From positions 61,895 through 125,894 of the forward strand of contig JAEZGS010000006.1 of assembly GCA_023437225.1 (NCBI GenBank): a stretch of DNA of 64,000 nucleotides. The letters are read 5' to 3'. The DNA comes from Bacteroidota bacterium (GTDB lineage: Bacteria; Bacteroidota; Bacteroidia; Chitinophagales; Chitinophagaceae). The notes under the pieces are model-generated. The model worked only from the letters and a program-made list of their open reading frames with translations. It was not told the origin of the DNA and did not search any database. The translations under genes were made by a program, and so were the position numbers. Shown piece by piece: positions 26,250-34,493 of the stretch (the stretch's first letter is position 1; the number at the start of each line of letters is the position of its first letter).

Positions 26250-27625
26250 TCGTGCATATAATCTCCCAACCGGTTCCATTCAATCTCCTGCTGGTTGCCT
26301 GTGGCCAGCTGCTTGACAAGACAGGTCTTCTTTTCAAGTTCATTGGTGCCAACGATCGCAATAAATGGAATCGCCTTTTTCTCAGCATATTTGAACTGCT
26401 TATCGAACTTGCTGTTTTCATGGAAAACCTCGGTGGCGATTCCGGAGTCTCTCATTTTCTGTGAAAGTTGCATAGCCGCAAGGGATTCCGCCTCGCCCAG
26501 GTTAAAAAATAACAGAGTCGTCCCGGTAACTACGGATGTTGGAAAAAGATTTAGTTCTTCCATTACATCATAGATCCGATCAACACCAAAAGAAATTCCA
26601 ACACCGGCAATGTCCGGAACTCCAAAAAGTCCCGTCAGATCATCGTACCTGCCACCACCACCAATACTTCCCATCTTAACTTTTTGTGGAGCTTTGACCT
26701 CGAAGATGACGCCGGTATAATAATTCAGTCCCCTTGCAAGGGTAAAGTCTATCACAAGATTGACCTGCCGGCCATTGCTAATCTGTTTGAGAGACCCGGT
26801 AATGAAACTCAGTTCTTTTATCCCGGCAGTGCCATCTTTTGTATCGCCCAGCATTGTGGATATTGCTTCAAGCTTTTGTTGGTTGGATCCGCCGATCGAA
26901 AGGTAAGAGTCGATAACATCGATCTGCGATTTCTCAAGCCCGCGTCCGGCAAGCTCCTCACGCACTTTTTCGATGCCGATCTTATCCAGTTTATCGATTG
27001 CTACAGTGATATCGGTCAATTTATCAGGGCCGCCGCATTTTTCTGCAAGTGCTGACAGGATCTTTCTAGAATTGATCCGCAGCTCATACTCATTAAGCCC
27101 AAGCTTATTGAACACGTCGTGGTACAACGTGCAGAGCTCTACTTCATTGAGAAGGGAGCGACTTCCCACAACATCGGCGTCACACTGGTAGAACTCACGG
27201 TACCTGCCCTTTTGAGGCCTGTCGGCACGCCATACGGGTTGTATTTGGAAGCGCTTAAATGGAAAGGTAAGTTGACCGTGATTCATTGCTACGTACCGGG
27301 CAAAGGGAATGGTAAGATCATATCTTAAAGCCCGTTCAGTAAGGCTTTTCACGTTTTTACCATCGAGGATCTGTTCGAAATCAGTTCTTGCCTGTTTCTT
27401 TTTTGCAGCGTTATCCAATCCGTTGTTGAGTATTTTGAAGATGAGCTTATCACCTTCCTCCCCATATTTCCCCATCAGAGTGTCAAGGTTTTCCATCGCC
27501 GGGGTTTCAAGGGGTTGGAACCCGTAAAGCTCAAACATGGAGCGTATCGTCTGAAGAATATAATTTCTTTTGCGAACAACTGCTGGTCCGAAATCGCGTG
27601 TGCCTTGCGGTAGTGTGGGTTTCAT
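26234..27625 (-). CDS. hisS: Histidyl-tRNA synthetase
   Basis: The 463-residue class II synthetase starts MKPTLPQGTRDFGP, the HisRS N-terminal signature. It has motif 2 (FKRFQIQPVWRADRPQKGRYREFYQCD), the histidine motif ARGLNYYTGVIFEV, motif 3 (GVGISFGVDRIYDVM), and a C-terminal anticodon-binding domain. It attaches histidine to tRNA-His. The ATG at 27625 is preferred over a TTG one codon upstream. The 3' end overlaps the convergent thiolase gene by 16 bp. Confidence 0.96.
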   Translation of the reverse strand: MKPTLPQGTRDFGPAVVRKRNYILQTIRSMFELYGFQPLETPAMENLDTLMGKYGEEGDKLIFKILNNGLDNAAKKKQARTDFEQILDGKNVKSLTERALRYDLTIPFARYVAMNHGQLTFPFKRFQIQPVWRADRPQKGRYREFYQCDADVVGSRSLLNEVELCTLYHDVFNKLGLNEYELRINSRKILSALAEKCGGPDKLTDITVAIDKLDKIGIEKVREELAGRGLEKSQIDVIDSYLSIGGSNQQKLEAISTMLGDTKDGTAGIKELSFITGSLKQISNGRQVNLVIDFTLARGLNYYTGVIFEVKAPQKVKMGSIGGGGRYDDLTGLFGVPDIAGVGISFGVDRIYDVMEELNLFPTSVVTGTTLLFFNLGEAESLAAMQLSQKMRDSGIATEVFHENSKFDKQFKYAEKKAIPFIAIVGTNELEKKTCLVKQLATGNQQEIEWNRLGDYMHDQTRS

Positions 27626-27644
27626 CAATTCAATCTTAGGGTCG

Positions 27645-27652
27645 CAAAGGTA
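27645..27652 (-). promoter_or_regulatory. Candidate -7 promoter element for hisS
   Basis: The minus strand reads TACCTTTG, identical to the -7 element of rpsP and an exact match to TAnnTTTG, 19 bp upstream of the hisS ATG. No clear -33 element is found. Confidence 0.4.
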
Positions 27653-27927
27653 AGTAAAGAGGCAGTGTTATGGAAAGCCTGCGTAATTGCATCTTAGGGA
27701 GGGCTTTGGAACGTTGGGTGAGGAAATGATTTAATAACATCTAAGAGTTTTTTTCTACTGTTATTTATTATCGAGTAAATCCACACAAACGTTCGTAAAT
27801 AATTTTCATTGGCGGTTATTCTTAGAAATATGTATGTTTTCCTGATTAAATTCTGAATAATTTTAAACGGGTAGATGGGTTTTTCTATAGATTTCATAAC
27901 TTGCCCGACACCACTAAACCATACTGG
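27653..27927. other. AT-rich spacer between hisS and the small membrane protein gene
   Basis: This divergent spacer is AT-rich and carries no convincing open reading frame, RNA gene or repeat. TAGATTTC at 27887-27894, a near match to the -7 consensus, may drive the downstream genes. I see nothing else in it. Confidence 0.4.
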
Positions 27928-28161
27928 ATGGAAGATTTTGAACTAAAAAGAATGCGTGCTTATGCCAACAGGAGATCGTTGATGGATATTGGGATGGGTT
28001 TGATCTATGCTGGCATGGGATTATTCTTTTTGTTGAAGGAACAGTTTGGGGTGGTGCTCGATTTCCCTCCCGAACCGTTTAATTATATTTTTGGTGGGCT
28101 TTGTCTTCTTTACGGAGGCTTCAGAATTTATCGGGGGATCAGGAAAAATTATTTTCGTTGA
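27928..28161 (+). CDS. Small two-helix membrane protein
   Basis: From the ATG at 27928 the product has 77 residues: a charged start MEDFELKRMRAYANRRS, two hydrophobic segments (about residues 20-38 and 47-65) with a short loop, and a basic end YRGIRKNYFR. I do not recognise a characterised family. An in-frame TTG at 27901 would add nine residues (PDTTKPYW). The stop overlaps the start of the next gene (TGATG), so it is translated together with the PstS-like lipoprotein. Confidence 0.7.
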   Translation: MEDFELKRMRAYANRRSLMDIGMGLIYAGMGLFFLLKEQFGVVLDFPPEPFNYIFGGLCLLYGGFRIYRGIRKNYFR

Positions 28162-29105
28162 TGGTATTTGCAAGTTTTTATAAACTGGTGCTGCGCTCTT
28201 ACAGTGTGGTTGCCATTGCGGCTTTTTCTTTCTTATCGTGTTCCGATGGAACTACGAGAGAAGACAATCGTGATACCACGAAAAGTGGTTCCATCCACAT
28301 TAGTGCCGATGAATCATTCAAGCCGGTAATAGATTCGCAGATCAAAGTGTTTGAGTCGCAATTTCCCGATGCAAAGATCAATGTGCATTATAAATCTGAA
28401 GCAGAATGTTTGCGTGATCTGAATAATGACAGCATTCGGATGGTGATCGTGACGCGCGGATTGACAAGGGAGGAGCAGGACATATTACGGGATTCGCTTA
28501 CATATACTCCGTCCTTCGGTGCGATGGCCTTCGACGCAATAGCCGTAGTTGTAAATAATCGGTCAAAAGACACAACATTTACCATGCAGGACCTTCGGTC
28601 AATGGTAAAAGGAACCGGTAGTTACAACAAGAAGATCCTGCTCGATGGATTAAGCGCCACAAGTACGGTACGGTTTGTGAGAGATAGTCTTCTGAAAGGA
28701 GAGGATCTGTCTGCTAATGTGGTTGCTGCGAAGAATTCAGAGGATGTCATCGATTATATTTCAAAGAACGATGATGCCATCGGCTTGGTGGGAGTGAGTT
28801 GGGTAGGGAATCATCAGGATCCTGAAATGTTAAGTTTTTTGAAGGACGTTACGATAGCAGCAATAGAGTGTCGGGGATGTAATGGCGATTATGTGAAACC
28901 TTACCAGGCCAATATTGCGATGGGCCGGTATCCAATGATAAGACCCCTGTATTATATTTTAAAAGAAAATTATGCGGGTCTTGGCAGCGGATTCAAGAAC
29001 TTTCTCATCTACGAGAAAGGTCAGCTCATTTTTAGACGAGCTTTCCTGTTGCCGGCGAGAATGAAATTTGAAGTCAGAGATATGGACCTGGCAGAAGAAG
29101 AGTAA
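28161..29105 (+). CDS. PstS-like substrate-binding lipoprotein
   Basis: The 314-residue protein has a signal peptide with lipobox FLSC (C27), then a periplasmic-binding fold of the PstS type: GSIHISADESFKPVIDSQIKVFE, followed by RMVIVTRGLT and later SEDVIDYISKNDDAIGLVGVSW. No ABC permease or ATPase of a Pst system lies nearby, so phosphate transport is not supported by context. In Bacteroidota similar lipoproteins often accompany ExbB/ExbD/TonB genes and a TPR protein; here a TPR gene follows directly. The start overlaps the upstream stop by one base. Confidence 0.8.
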   Translation: MVFASFYKLVLRSYSVVAIAAFSFLSCSDGTTREDNRDTTKSGSIHISADESFKPVIDSQIKVFESQFPDAKINVHYKSEAECLRDLNNDSIRMVIVTRGLTREEQDILRDSLTYTPSFGAMAFDAIAVVVNNRSKDTTFTMQDLRSMVKGTGSYNKKILLDGLSATSTVRFVRDSLLKGEDLSANVVAAKNSEDVIDYISKNDDAIGLVGVSWVGNHQDPEMLSFLKDVTIAAIECRGCNGDYVKPYQANIAMGRYPMIRPLYYILKENYAGLGSGFKNFLIYEKGQLIFRRAFLLPARMKFEVRDMDLAEEE

Positions 29106-29154
29106 GGGTTCACTCATATAAATTATACAACCAAAAATCAGACAAGGACAAAAG

Positions 29155-30810
29155 ATGAAAAGAGTATTAAGTTTATTAACCACAATTATCATCGGGTCAA
29201 ACCTGTTGTTTGCACAAAGCATCGAGCAGGGGAGGAAGTTTCTGTATTATGAACGAACTAAAAGCGCACGCGAAACATTTGAAAAGATGATCGCAGCGAA
29301 TCCAAATAATATTGAAGCAGTTTACTGGCTTGGTCAGACTTATCTTGAGGATAGGGATTCACTGGCTGCAAAGAATTTATATCAAAAGACTCTTGCTACA
29401 AACGGAAACGCACCATTGCTCCTTGCGGGTATGGGTCAGATAGAATTGATGGAAGGCAAGACCGATGATGCCCGTCAGCGATTCGAAACCGCTATCAATC
29501 TTACAAAAACAAAGGACATCAATGTCCTTAATGCTGTAGGTGAAGCCAACGTTTCTGCAAAAGCTGGTGATGCAAATTATGCGATCCAAAAGCTGACGCA
29601 GGCAACACAGATCAAAGGCTTCAAAGATCCTACTACCTACATCATCATGGGAGATGCATATCGTAAGTTGTTGGATGGCGGTAATGCAGTTCAGGCTTAT
29701 AATAAAGCACTGGCGCTAGATCCTAAGAACGCAGCTGCTAAAACCCGGATCGGTAAGATTTATCTTACACAGAACAACCCGGAATTCTTCCTGCCAGCTT
29801 TTGAGCAGGCAGTTGCTCTGGATCCTGCATATGCTCCAACTTACTATGAATTGTTCTATTACTGGTATTTCCGCGATGTGAATAAAGCCGCTGAATACCT
29901 CGACAAATTCATTGCGAATACAGACCAGGGGCCACAGATCGCTTACCTGCAGACTGACTTCACGTATGCAAAAGGTGATTTTGCCGGTGCAAGAACAAAA
30001 GCCCAGCAGCTTATCCAGCAGTATGGTGAAAAAGTAAACCCAAGAATGTATCGTATGCTGGCGTATACTTCGGATACACTAGGTGATCTGAATGCAGCAA
30101 AGCAGGCGATGGAAACTTACCTGTCTAAAGCCGAAGAGACAGAGGTCCTTCCTGCGGATTACCTTGAACTTGCTAACATCACGTCAAAGATGCCTGCGAA
30201 CCAAAACGAGGCCTTCACTTACTTCGAAAAAGCCATCGACATGGATACCGCGGTAGCCAATAAAGTAAAATACATTCAACAGGCGGCTTCCCTGGCTAAG
30301 AAGCAGGGTAACAGATTACAGGAGGCAAATTTCCTCGGACGTGCTTACAAGCTCGAAAAGGAACCGAGTCAGACGGATCTTTACAATTGGGGAATGGCAC
30401 ATTACCAGGCAGCGAACTATAAGACATCTGACAGCATTTTCTGCGATCTGTACCAGACAAAATATCCTGACCAGATCTATGGTTACCTGTGGTGTGCAAG
30501 AAGTAAACAGGCTCAGGATACTGCAATGACGCAAGGTATAGCAGTAGACGCTTACAAAATTTTAGCTGAAAAAGCAGCCGTGATCGACTCGGGTAAATTT
30601 AAAAGCCAGGCGATCGCCGCTAACTTCTACCTCGTACAGTATTATAATGACATTAAAAAAGATCGCGAAACGGCGGTAAGCTACCTCGATAAAGTGCTTG
30701 AATTGGATCCTGCAAATGCAGACGCAATTCGTATCAGGGAACTTCTCACCCGTAAGCAGCCGGCTACCAAACCGCGCAGCGGCGGAAGTACCGCATCAAA
30801 AAAGAGCTGA
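29155..30810 (+). CDS. Exported tetratricopeptide repeat protein
   Basis: The 551-residue protein has a Sec signal peptide (MKRVLSLLTTIIIGSNLLFAQ) and then tandem TPR-like helical pairs through most of its length, for example AVYWLGQTYLEDRDSLAAKNLYQK and AVQAYNKALALDPKNAAAKTRIGKIYL. The C-terminus is Ser/Lys/Arg-rich and likely disordered. TPR proteins act as scaffolds; the partner is unknown. It lies 49 bp after the PstS-like gene in the same direction, and a strong terminator follows it. Confidence 0.85.
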   Translation: MKRVLSLLTTIIIGSNLLFAQSIEQGRKFLYYERTKSARETFEKMIAANPNNIEAVYWLGQTYLEDRDSLAAKNLYQKTLATNGNAPLLLAGMGQIELMEGKTDDARQRFETAINLTKTKDINVLNAVGEANVSAKAGDANYAIQKLTQATQIKGFKDPTTYIIMGDAYRKLLDGGNAVQAYNKALALDPKNAAAKTRIGKIYLTQNNPEFFLPAFEQAVALDPAYAPTYYELFYYWYFRDVNKAAEYLDKFIANTDQGPQIAYLQTDFTYAKGDFAGARTKAQQLIQQYGEKVNPRMYRMLAYTSDTLGDLNAAKQAMETYLSKAEETEVLPADYLELANITSKMPANQNEAFTYFEKAIDMDTAVANKVKYIQQAASLAKKQGNRLQEANFLGRAYKLEKEPSQTDLYNWGMAHYQAANYKTSDSIFCDLYQTKYPDQIYGYLWCARSKQAQDTAMTQGIAVDAYKILAEKAAVIDSGKFKSQAIAANFYLVQYYNDIKKDRETAVSYLDKVLELDPANADAIRIRELLTRKQPATKPRSGGSTASKKS

Positions 30811-30860
30811 TAATCCATTAGCCCTGCTAAAGGGAAACTAATAGCGAGAAAATTTACCTG

Positions 30861-30900
30861 AATCCCCTGCCGATTGTGCAGGGGATTTGTTTTTGTTTTT
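30861..30900 (+). terminator. Intrinsic terminator before the nuo operon
   Basis: AATCCCCTGC (30861-30870) pairs perfectly with GCAGGGGATT (30878-30887) around a 7-base loop, followed by a T-rich tract. It separates the TPR gene from nuoA. Confidence 0.88.
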
Positions 30901-30935
30901 CGTGTTGGCACGGTGGTTTTGTCGTGACACTACAT

Positions 30936-30943
30936 TAATTTTG
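30936..30943 (+). promoter_or_regulatory. Candidate -7 promoter element of the nuo operon
   Basis: TAATTTTG matches TAnnTTTG exactly, 20 bp before the nuoA start and just downstream of a terminator. TTTG at 30918-30921 is 14 bp upstream, shorter than the usual spacing. Confidence 0.5.
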
Positions 30944-30963
30944 CTCACAATTTAATCTCAGAC

Positions 30964-31365
30964 ATGGAATTATATCTGCTCCAGGCTGCAGCACAATCTT
31001 CAAACAGTTCCTATTGGTATATTCCGATCGGAATGCAATTGTTGGTTGCGGCTGCAATAGTGCTTGTGATCATTGTAGTAACGCATATGCTGGGCCCATC
31101 GCGTCGTACGGCCGACAAGCTGGCAAACTTCGAAAGTGGGATTGAAAGTGTAGGTAATGCCCGCCAACCCATGGCGATCAAATATTTCCTGGTTGCCATT
31201 TTGTTTGTGTTGTTCGACGTGGAAGTGATCTTTTTCTACCCCTATGCGGTGATCTTCAAGAGCCTTGGATGGAATGGATTTATTGCAGTGCTGACATTCA
31301 TCTCCTTCTTTGTTTGTGGATTCATCTACATAATAAAAAAGGGTGCGCTCCAGTGGGAGGACTAG
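30964..31365 (+). CDS. nuoA: NADH-quinone oxidoreductase subunit A
   Basis: The 133-residue protein has three membrane helices and the NuoA loop KLANFESGIESVGNARQPMAIKYFLVAI, followed by FVLFDVEVIFFYPYAV with the conserved acidic residues. NuoA is a small membrane subunit at the quinone-site junction of complex I. It is the first gene of the nuo operon, with a candidate promoter just upstream. A 108-bp spacer with an inverted repeat separates it from nuoB. Confidence 0.96.
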   Translation: MELYLLQAAAQSSNSSYWYIPIGMQLLVAAAIVLVIIVVTHMLGPSRRTADKLANFESGIESVGNARQPMAIKYFLVAILFVLFDVEVIFFYPYAVIFKSLGWNGFIAVLTFISFFVCGFIYIIKKGALQWED

Positions 31366-31402
31366 GATTGCCTTTGATAAGTTAAAAGTAGAAGTGTGGC
31401 TC

Positions 31403-31433
31403 TCGGTTTGCAACTGTCAACAGGATAAACCGA
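31403..31433 (+). other. Inverted repeat between nuoA and nuoB
   Basis: TCGGTTT (31403-31409) and AAACCGA (31427-31433) are perfect 7-bp inverted arms around a 17-base loop. No T-run follows, so the hairpin is more likely an mRNA processing or stability element than a terminator. Confidence 0.35.
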
Positions 31434-31473
31434 CTAACTGTGTGAGAGATTTTTCAACTACAAAAACAACATT

Positions 31474-32049
31474 ATGCGTCCAGTACAATATAATCTTACC
31501 GGCAAACACGATATAAAACTTGTGAGTGAAGGACCAGAGGGTTATCAGGGGGAGGGGTTTTTCGCCACTTCACTTGATAAGGTTGTGGGCCTTGCACGAA
31601 AAAATTCTTTATGGCCCCTGCCTTTTGCTACCTCCTGCTGTGGTATTGAATTCATGGCGACAATGGGCTCCCACTACGATATTGGAAGATTTGGTGCAGA
31701 ACGGGTTGGCTTTTCGCCCCGCCAGTGTGATATGCTGATGGTAATGGGAACAATTGCTAAAAAGATGGCTCCGGTTGTAAAACAGGTCTACCTGCAGATG
31801 GCCGAACCACGTTGGGTGCTTGCAGTAGGCGCCTGTGCGAGCAGCGGTGGAATATTCGATTCATACAGTGTCCTGCAGGGAATCGATCAGATCATTCCTG
31901 TGGATGTATATGTGCCCGGATGTCCTCCTCGTCCTGAAGCGATCCTTGATGGTATCATGAAAGTGCAGGAACTTGTGGGAAATGAGAGCCTTCGCAGAAG
32001 AAATGGAGACCGCTATAAAGCCCTGTTGGAAAGCTACGGTATCCAATAA
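31474..32049 (+). CDS. nuoB: NADH-quinone oxidoreductase subunit B
   Basis: The 191-residue protein binds the terminal 4Fe-4S cluster N2 through C55, C56 (FATSCCGIEF), C121 (GACASSGG) and C150 (VPGCPPRP). All four ligands are present. It passes electrons to quinone together with NuoD. It lies 108 bp after nuoA and 25 bp before nuoC. Its C-terminus (LRRRNGDRYKALLESYGIQ) is basic. Confidence 0.97.
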   Translation: MRPVQYNLTGKHDIKLVSEGPEGYQGEGFFATSLDKVVGLARKNSLWPLPFATSCCGIEFMATMGSHYDIGRFGAERVGFSPRQCDMLMVMGTIAKKMAPVVKQVYLQMAEPRWVLAVGACASSGGIFDSYSVLQGIDQIIPVDVYVPGCPPRPEAILDGIMKVQELVGNESLRRRNGDRYKALLESYGIQ

Positions 32050-32074
32050 CATTTGCTGACCTATAAACTAAAAA

Positions 32075-32581
32075 ATGGCAATATCTAACGAGCGTTTAAA
32101 AGAGAGGTTGTTAGAAAAGTTCGGAGAGCAGGTTACAAATATTGAAGAGCCTTATGGCATGCTGACCTTTGAAGTTCCAAAGGACCAGAATCTTAAAGTG
32201 ATGCAATTCCTTTATGATGATGAGGAATTGAAATTTCGGTTTCTAACCGATATCGCTGCAGTTCATTATCCGGATCTGAAAGGAAAAGAACTGGCGGTGG
32301 TTTACCATTTACATAACCTCGTTGATAATGTACGTTTGCGAATGAAAGTGTTTACTTCCATTGAGCAACCGGATGTCTACACTGCAACGCGGCTTTTTGA
32401 AGCTGCAAACTGGCTTGAGCGCGAAACATACGACTACTTCGGCATCAACTTCGTCGGCCATCCTAATTTGAAGCGAATTCTTAATGTAGATGAGATGACA
32501 TATTTCCCTATGAGAAAAGAGTTTCCGCTGGAAGACCAGACAAGAGCTGATAAAGACGATGAGATGTTTGGAAGAGGGTGA
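32075..32581 (+). CDS. nuoC: NADH-quinone oxidoreductase subunit C
   Basis: The 168-residue protein has the 30-kDa subunit fold with the signature WLERETYDYFGINFVGHPNLKRIL near its C-terminus, followed by MRKEFPLEDQ. It forms part of the peripheral arm next to NuoD. NuoC and NuoD are separate genes here, not fused as in Escherichia coli. An 81-bp spacer containing 8-bp tandem repeats follows it. Confidence 0.95.
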   Translation: MAISNERLKERLLEKFGEQVTNIEEPYGMLTFEVPKDQNLKVMQFLYDDEELKFRFLTDIAAVHYPDLKGKELAVVYHLHNLVDNVRLRMKVFTSIEQPDVYTATRLFEAANWLERETYDYFGINFVGHPNLKRILNVDEMTYFPMRKEFPLEDQTRADKDDEMFGRG

Positions 32582-32582
32582 G

Positions 32583-32622
32583 GTTAATGTGCTAGTATGC
32601 TAATATGCTAATGTGCTAATGT
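32583..32622. repeat. 8-bp tandem repeat in the nuoC-nuoD spacer
   Basis: Five degenerate copies follow one another immediately after the nuoC stop codon: GTTAATGT, GCTAGTAT, GCTAATAT, GCTAATGT, GCTAATGT. The sequence is AT-rich and shows no obvious hairpin. Confidence 0.8.
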
Positions 32623-32662
32623 GAAAATGGGAATTAATTAATAACAATACAAAGACATTGCA

Positions 32663-33886
32663 ATGTCTGATCTACATATAAAACTGCCGGAAGGCTCTAT
32701 CGAAAAACAGACCACCACGTTGAACCTGGGACCTACGCACCCGGCAACGCACGGAGTTTTTCAAAACATTATTCAACTCGATGGAGAGCGCATTCTTTCT
32801 GCCGAGTCCACGGTAGGCTATATCCACCGGGCTTTCGAGAAGATTGCAGAACGAAGGCCGCTTTACCAGATCACTCCGCTTACTGACCGCATGAACTATT
32901 GTTCCAGCCCCATTAATAATATGGGATGGCACCTTACCTGCGAAAAACTTTTGGGCGTCACCACTCCCAAGCGTGTGGATTATCTGCGCGTGATCATCAT
33001 GGAACTGGCTCGTATTTCCGATCACCTTATTTGCAGTTCAATTATGGGTGTGGATGCTGGTGCTTACACCGGCTTCCTTTACGTGATGCAATATCGCGAG
33101 CTGATCTATGAAATATATGAGGAAGTGTGCGGATCGCGATTAACAACGAATATTGGTCGCATTGGCGGTTTTGAAAGGAATTTCACCAACACTGCTTTTG
33201 AAAAGTTAGAGAAGTTTCTCAAAGAATATCCTGCTGCATTAACCGAGATGGAAAACCTGTTCACCCGCAACAGGATATTTATGGAAAGGACTATGGGAGT
33301 TGGCGGTATATCGGCCGATCGTGCCCTGAACTATGGATTTACAGGACCCAATCTGCGTGCAGCAGGCGTTGACTATGATGTAAGGGTTCATGCTCCTTAC
33401 TCCAGCTATGAAGATTTTGATTTTGAGATCCCGCTGGGAACTACAGGTGATTGTTACGATCGCTTCCAGGTGAGAAACCAGGAGATGTGGCAATCACTTA
33501 GCATCATTGAGCAGGCTTATCAGAAAGTACAGGAATTCAAAGGAGCTTCAGCTGAAGTTTTTCATGCAGATACTCCGGAGTATTACCTTCCTCCAAAGGC
33601 AGATGTATATACAAAAATGGAAGCGCTGATCTGGCATTTTAAGATCATCATGGGTGAAATTGAAATGCCGCCGGGTGAGGTGTATCATTCAGTGGAAGGA
33701 GGAAATGGCGAACTTGGATTCTATCTTATCAGCGATGGAGGCAGAACGCCCTACAGGCTTCGATTCCGCAGGCCTTGTTTCATTTATTACCAGGCGTATG
33801 AAGAGCTGGTGAAAGGAGGAATGATCAGTGATGCGATCATGACCATGAGCAGCCTGAACCTGATCGCCGGCGAGATGGATGGGTAA
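32663..33886 (+). CDS. nuoD: NADH-quinone oxidoreductase subunit D
   Basis: The 407-residue protein has the 49-kDa subunit signatures NLGPTHPATHGVFQNIIQLDGE (quinone-site His/Thr), GYIHRAFEKIAERRPLYQ, and the C-terminus FRRPCFIYYQAY ... SSLNLIAGEMDG. It lines the quinone pocket with NuoB. It is followed by a 68-bp spacer of heptamer repeats before nuoE. Confidence 0.97.
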   Translation: MSDLHIKLPEGSIEKQTTTLNLGPTHPATHGVFQNIIQLDGERILSAESTVGYIHRAFEKIAERRPLYQITPLTDRMNYCSSPINNMGWHLTCEKLLGVTTPKRVDYLRVIIMELARISDHLICSSIMGVDAGAYTGFLYVMQYRELIYEIYEEVCGSRLTTNIGRIGGFERNFTNTAFEKLEKFLKEYPAALTEMENLFTRNRIFMERTMGVGGISADRALNYGFTGPNLRAAGVDYDVRVHAPYSSYEDFDFEIPLGTTGDCYDRFQVRNQEMWQSLSIIEQAYQKVQEFKGASAEVFHADTPEYYLPPKADVYTKMEALIWHFKIIMGEIEMPPGEVYHSVEGGNGELGFYLISDGGRTPYRLRFRRPCFIYYQAYEELVKGGMISDAIMTMSSLNLIAGEMDG

Positions 33887-33890
33887 TTAA

Positions 33891-33950
33891 CGGAAAGCGG
33901 AAAGCGGAAAGCGGAAAGCAGGGAATTACGAATTACGAATTATGAATTTT
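33891..33950. repeat. Heptamer tandem repeats (GGAAAGC and GAATTAC) in the nuoD-nuoE spacer
   Basis: Four tandem GGAAAGC units (33892-33919) start 5 bp after the nuoD stop. They are followed by GAATTAC, GAATTAC, GAATTAT, GAATTTT (33923-33950), ending 4 bp before the nuoE ATG. Both blocks have a 7-bp period. The first shares its unit with 14895-14927 and 46488-46533. Confidence 0.85.
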
Positions 33951-33954
33951 TGAA

Positions 33955-34455
33955 ATGATACAGTTCTCAGAAGATAAACAGAAAGAGGTTGAGCGCATTA
34001 TTGCCAGATATCCGGAGGGTAAGCAAAAAAGTGCGTTACTACCGGTTTTGCATCTTGCGCAGGAACAATTCGGTGGATGGCTGGATGTACCGGTTCTCGA
34101 TTATGTGGCAGGCTTGTTGAAGCTTGAACCGATTGAAGTTTACGAGGTAGCTACATTCTATTCGATGTACAATCTCAAGCCGGTTGGGCGCTATGTATTC
34201 GAGGTTTGTCAGACAGGTCCCTGCATGCTTCGCGGCAGCGATCAGATCATCGACTACATAAAACAAAAGCTCGGCATTAACGTGGGCCAAACCACGCCGG
34301 ACGGAATGTTCACACTGAAAACAGTGGAATGTCTCGGCGCTTGCGGTTATGCCCCGATGATGCAGCTTGGAAAGCATTTTAAAGAGCACCTGACACCAGA
34401 ACGTGTTGACCAGATCATTGATGAATGTCGTAAGACTGCGGCAACAAACAATTGA
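33955..34455 (+). CDS. nuoE: NADH-quinone oxidoreductase subunit E
   Basis: The 166-residue protein has the thioredoxin-like 2Fe-2S domain with cluster N1a ligands C85 and C90 (CQTGPC), C126 and C130 (CLGAC). It sits in the NADH-oxidising module with NuoF and NuoG. It lies 38 bp before nuoF. Confidence 0.96.
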   Translation: MIQFSEDKQKEVERIIARYPEGKQKSALLPVLHLAQEQFGGWLDVPVLDYVAGLLKLEPIEVYEVATFYSMYNLKPVGRYVFEVCQTGPCMLRGSDQIIDYIKQKLGINVGQTTPDGMFTLKTVECLGACGYAPMMQLGKHFKEHLTPERVDQIIDECRKTAATNN

Positions 34456-34493
34456 CCTGACAAAATAATACACAGGACAACTGTGCACTAACC

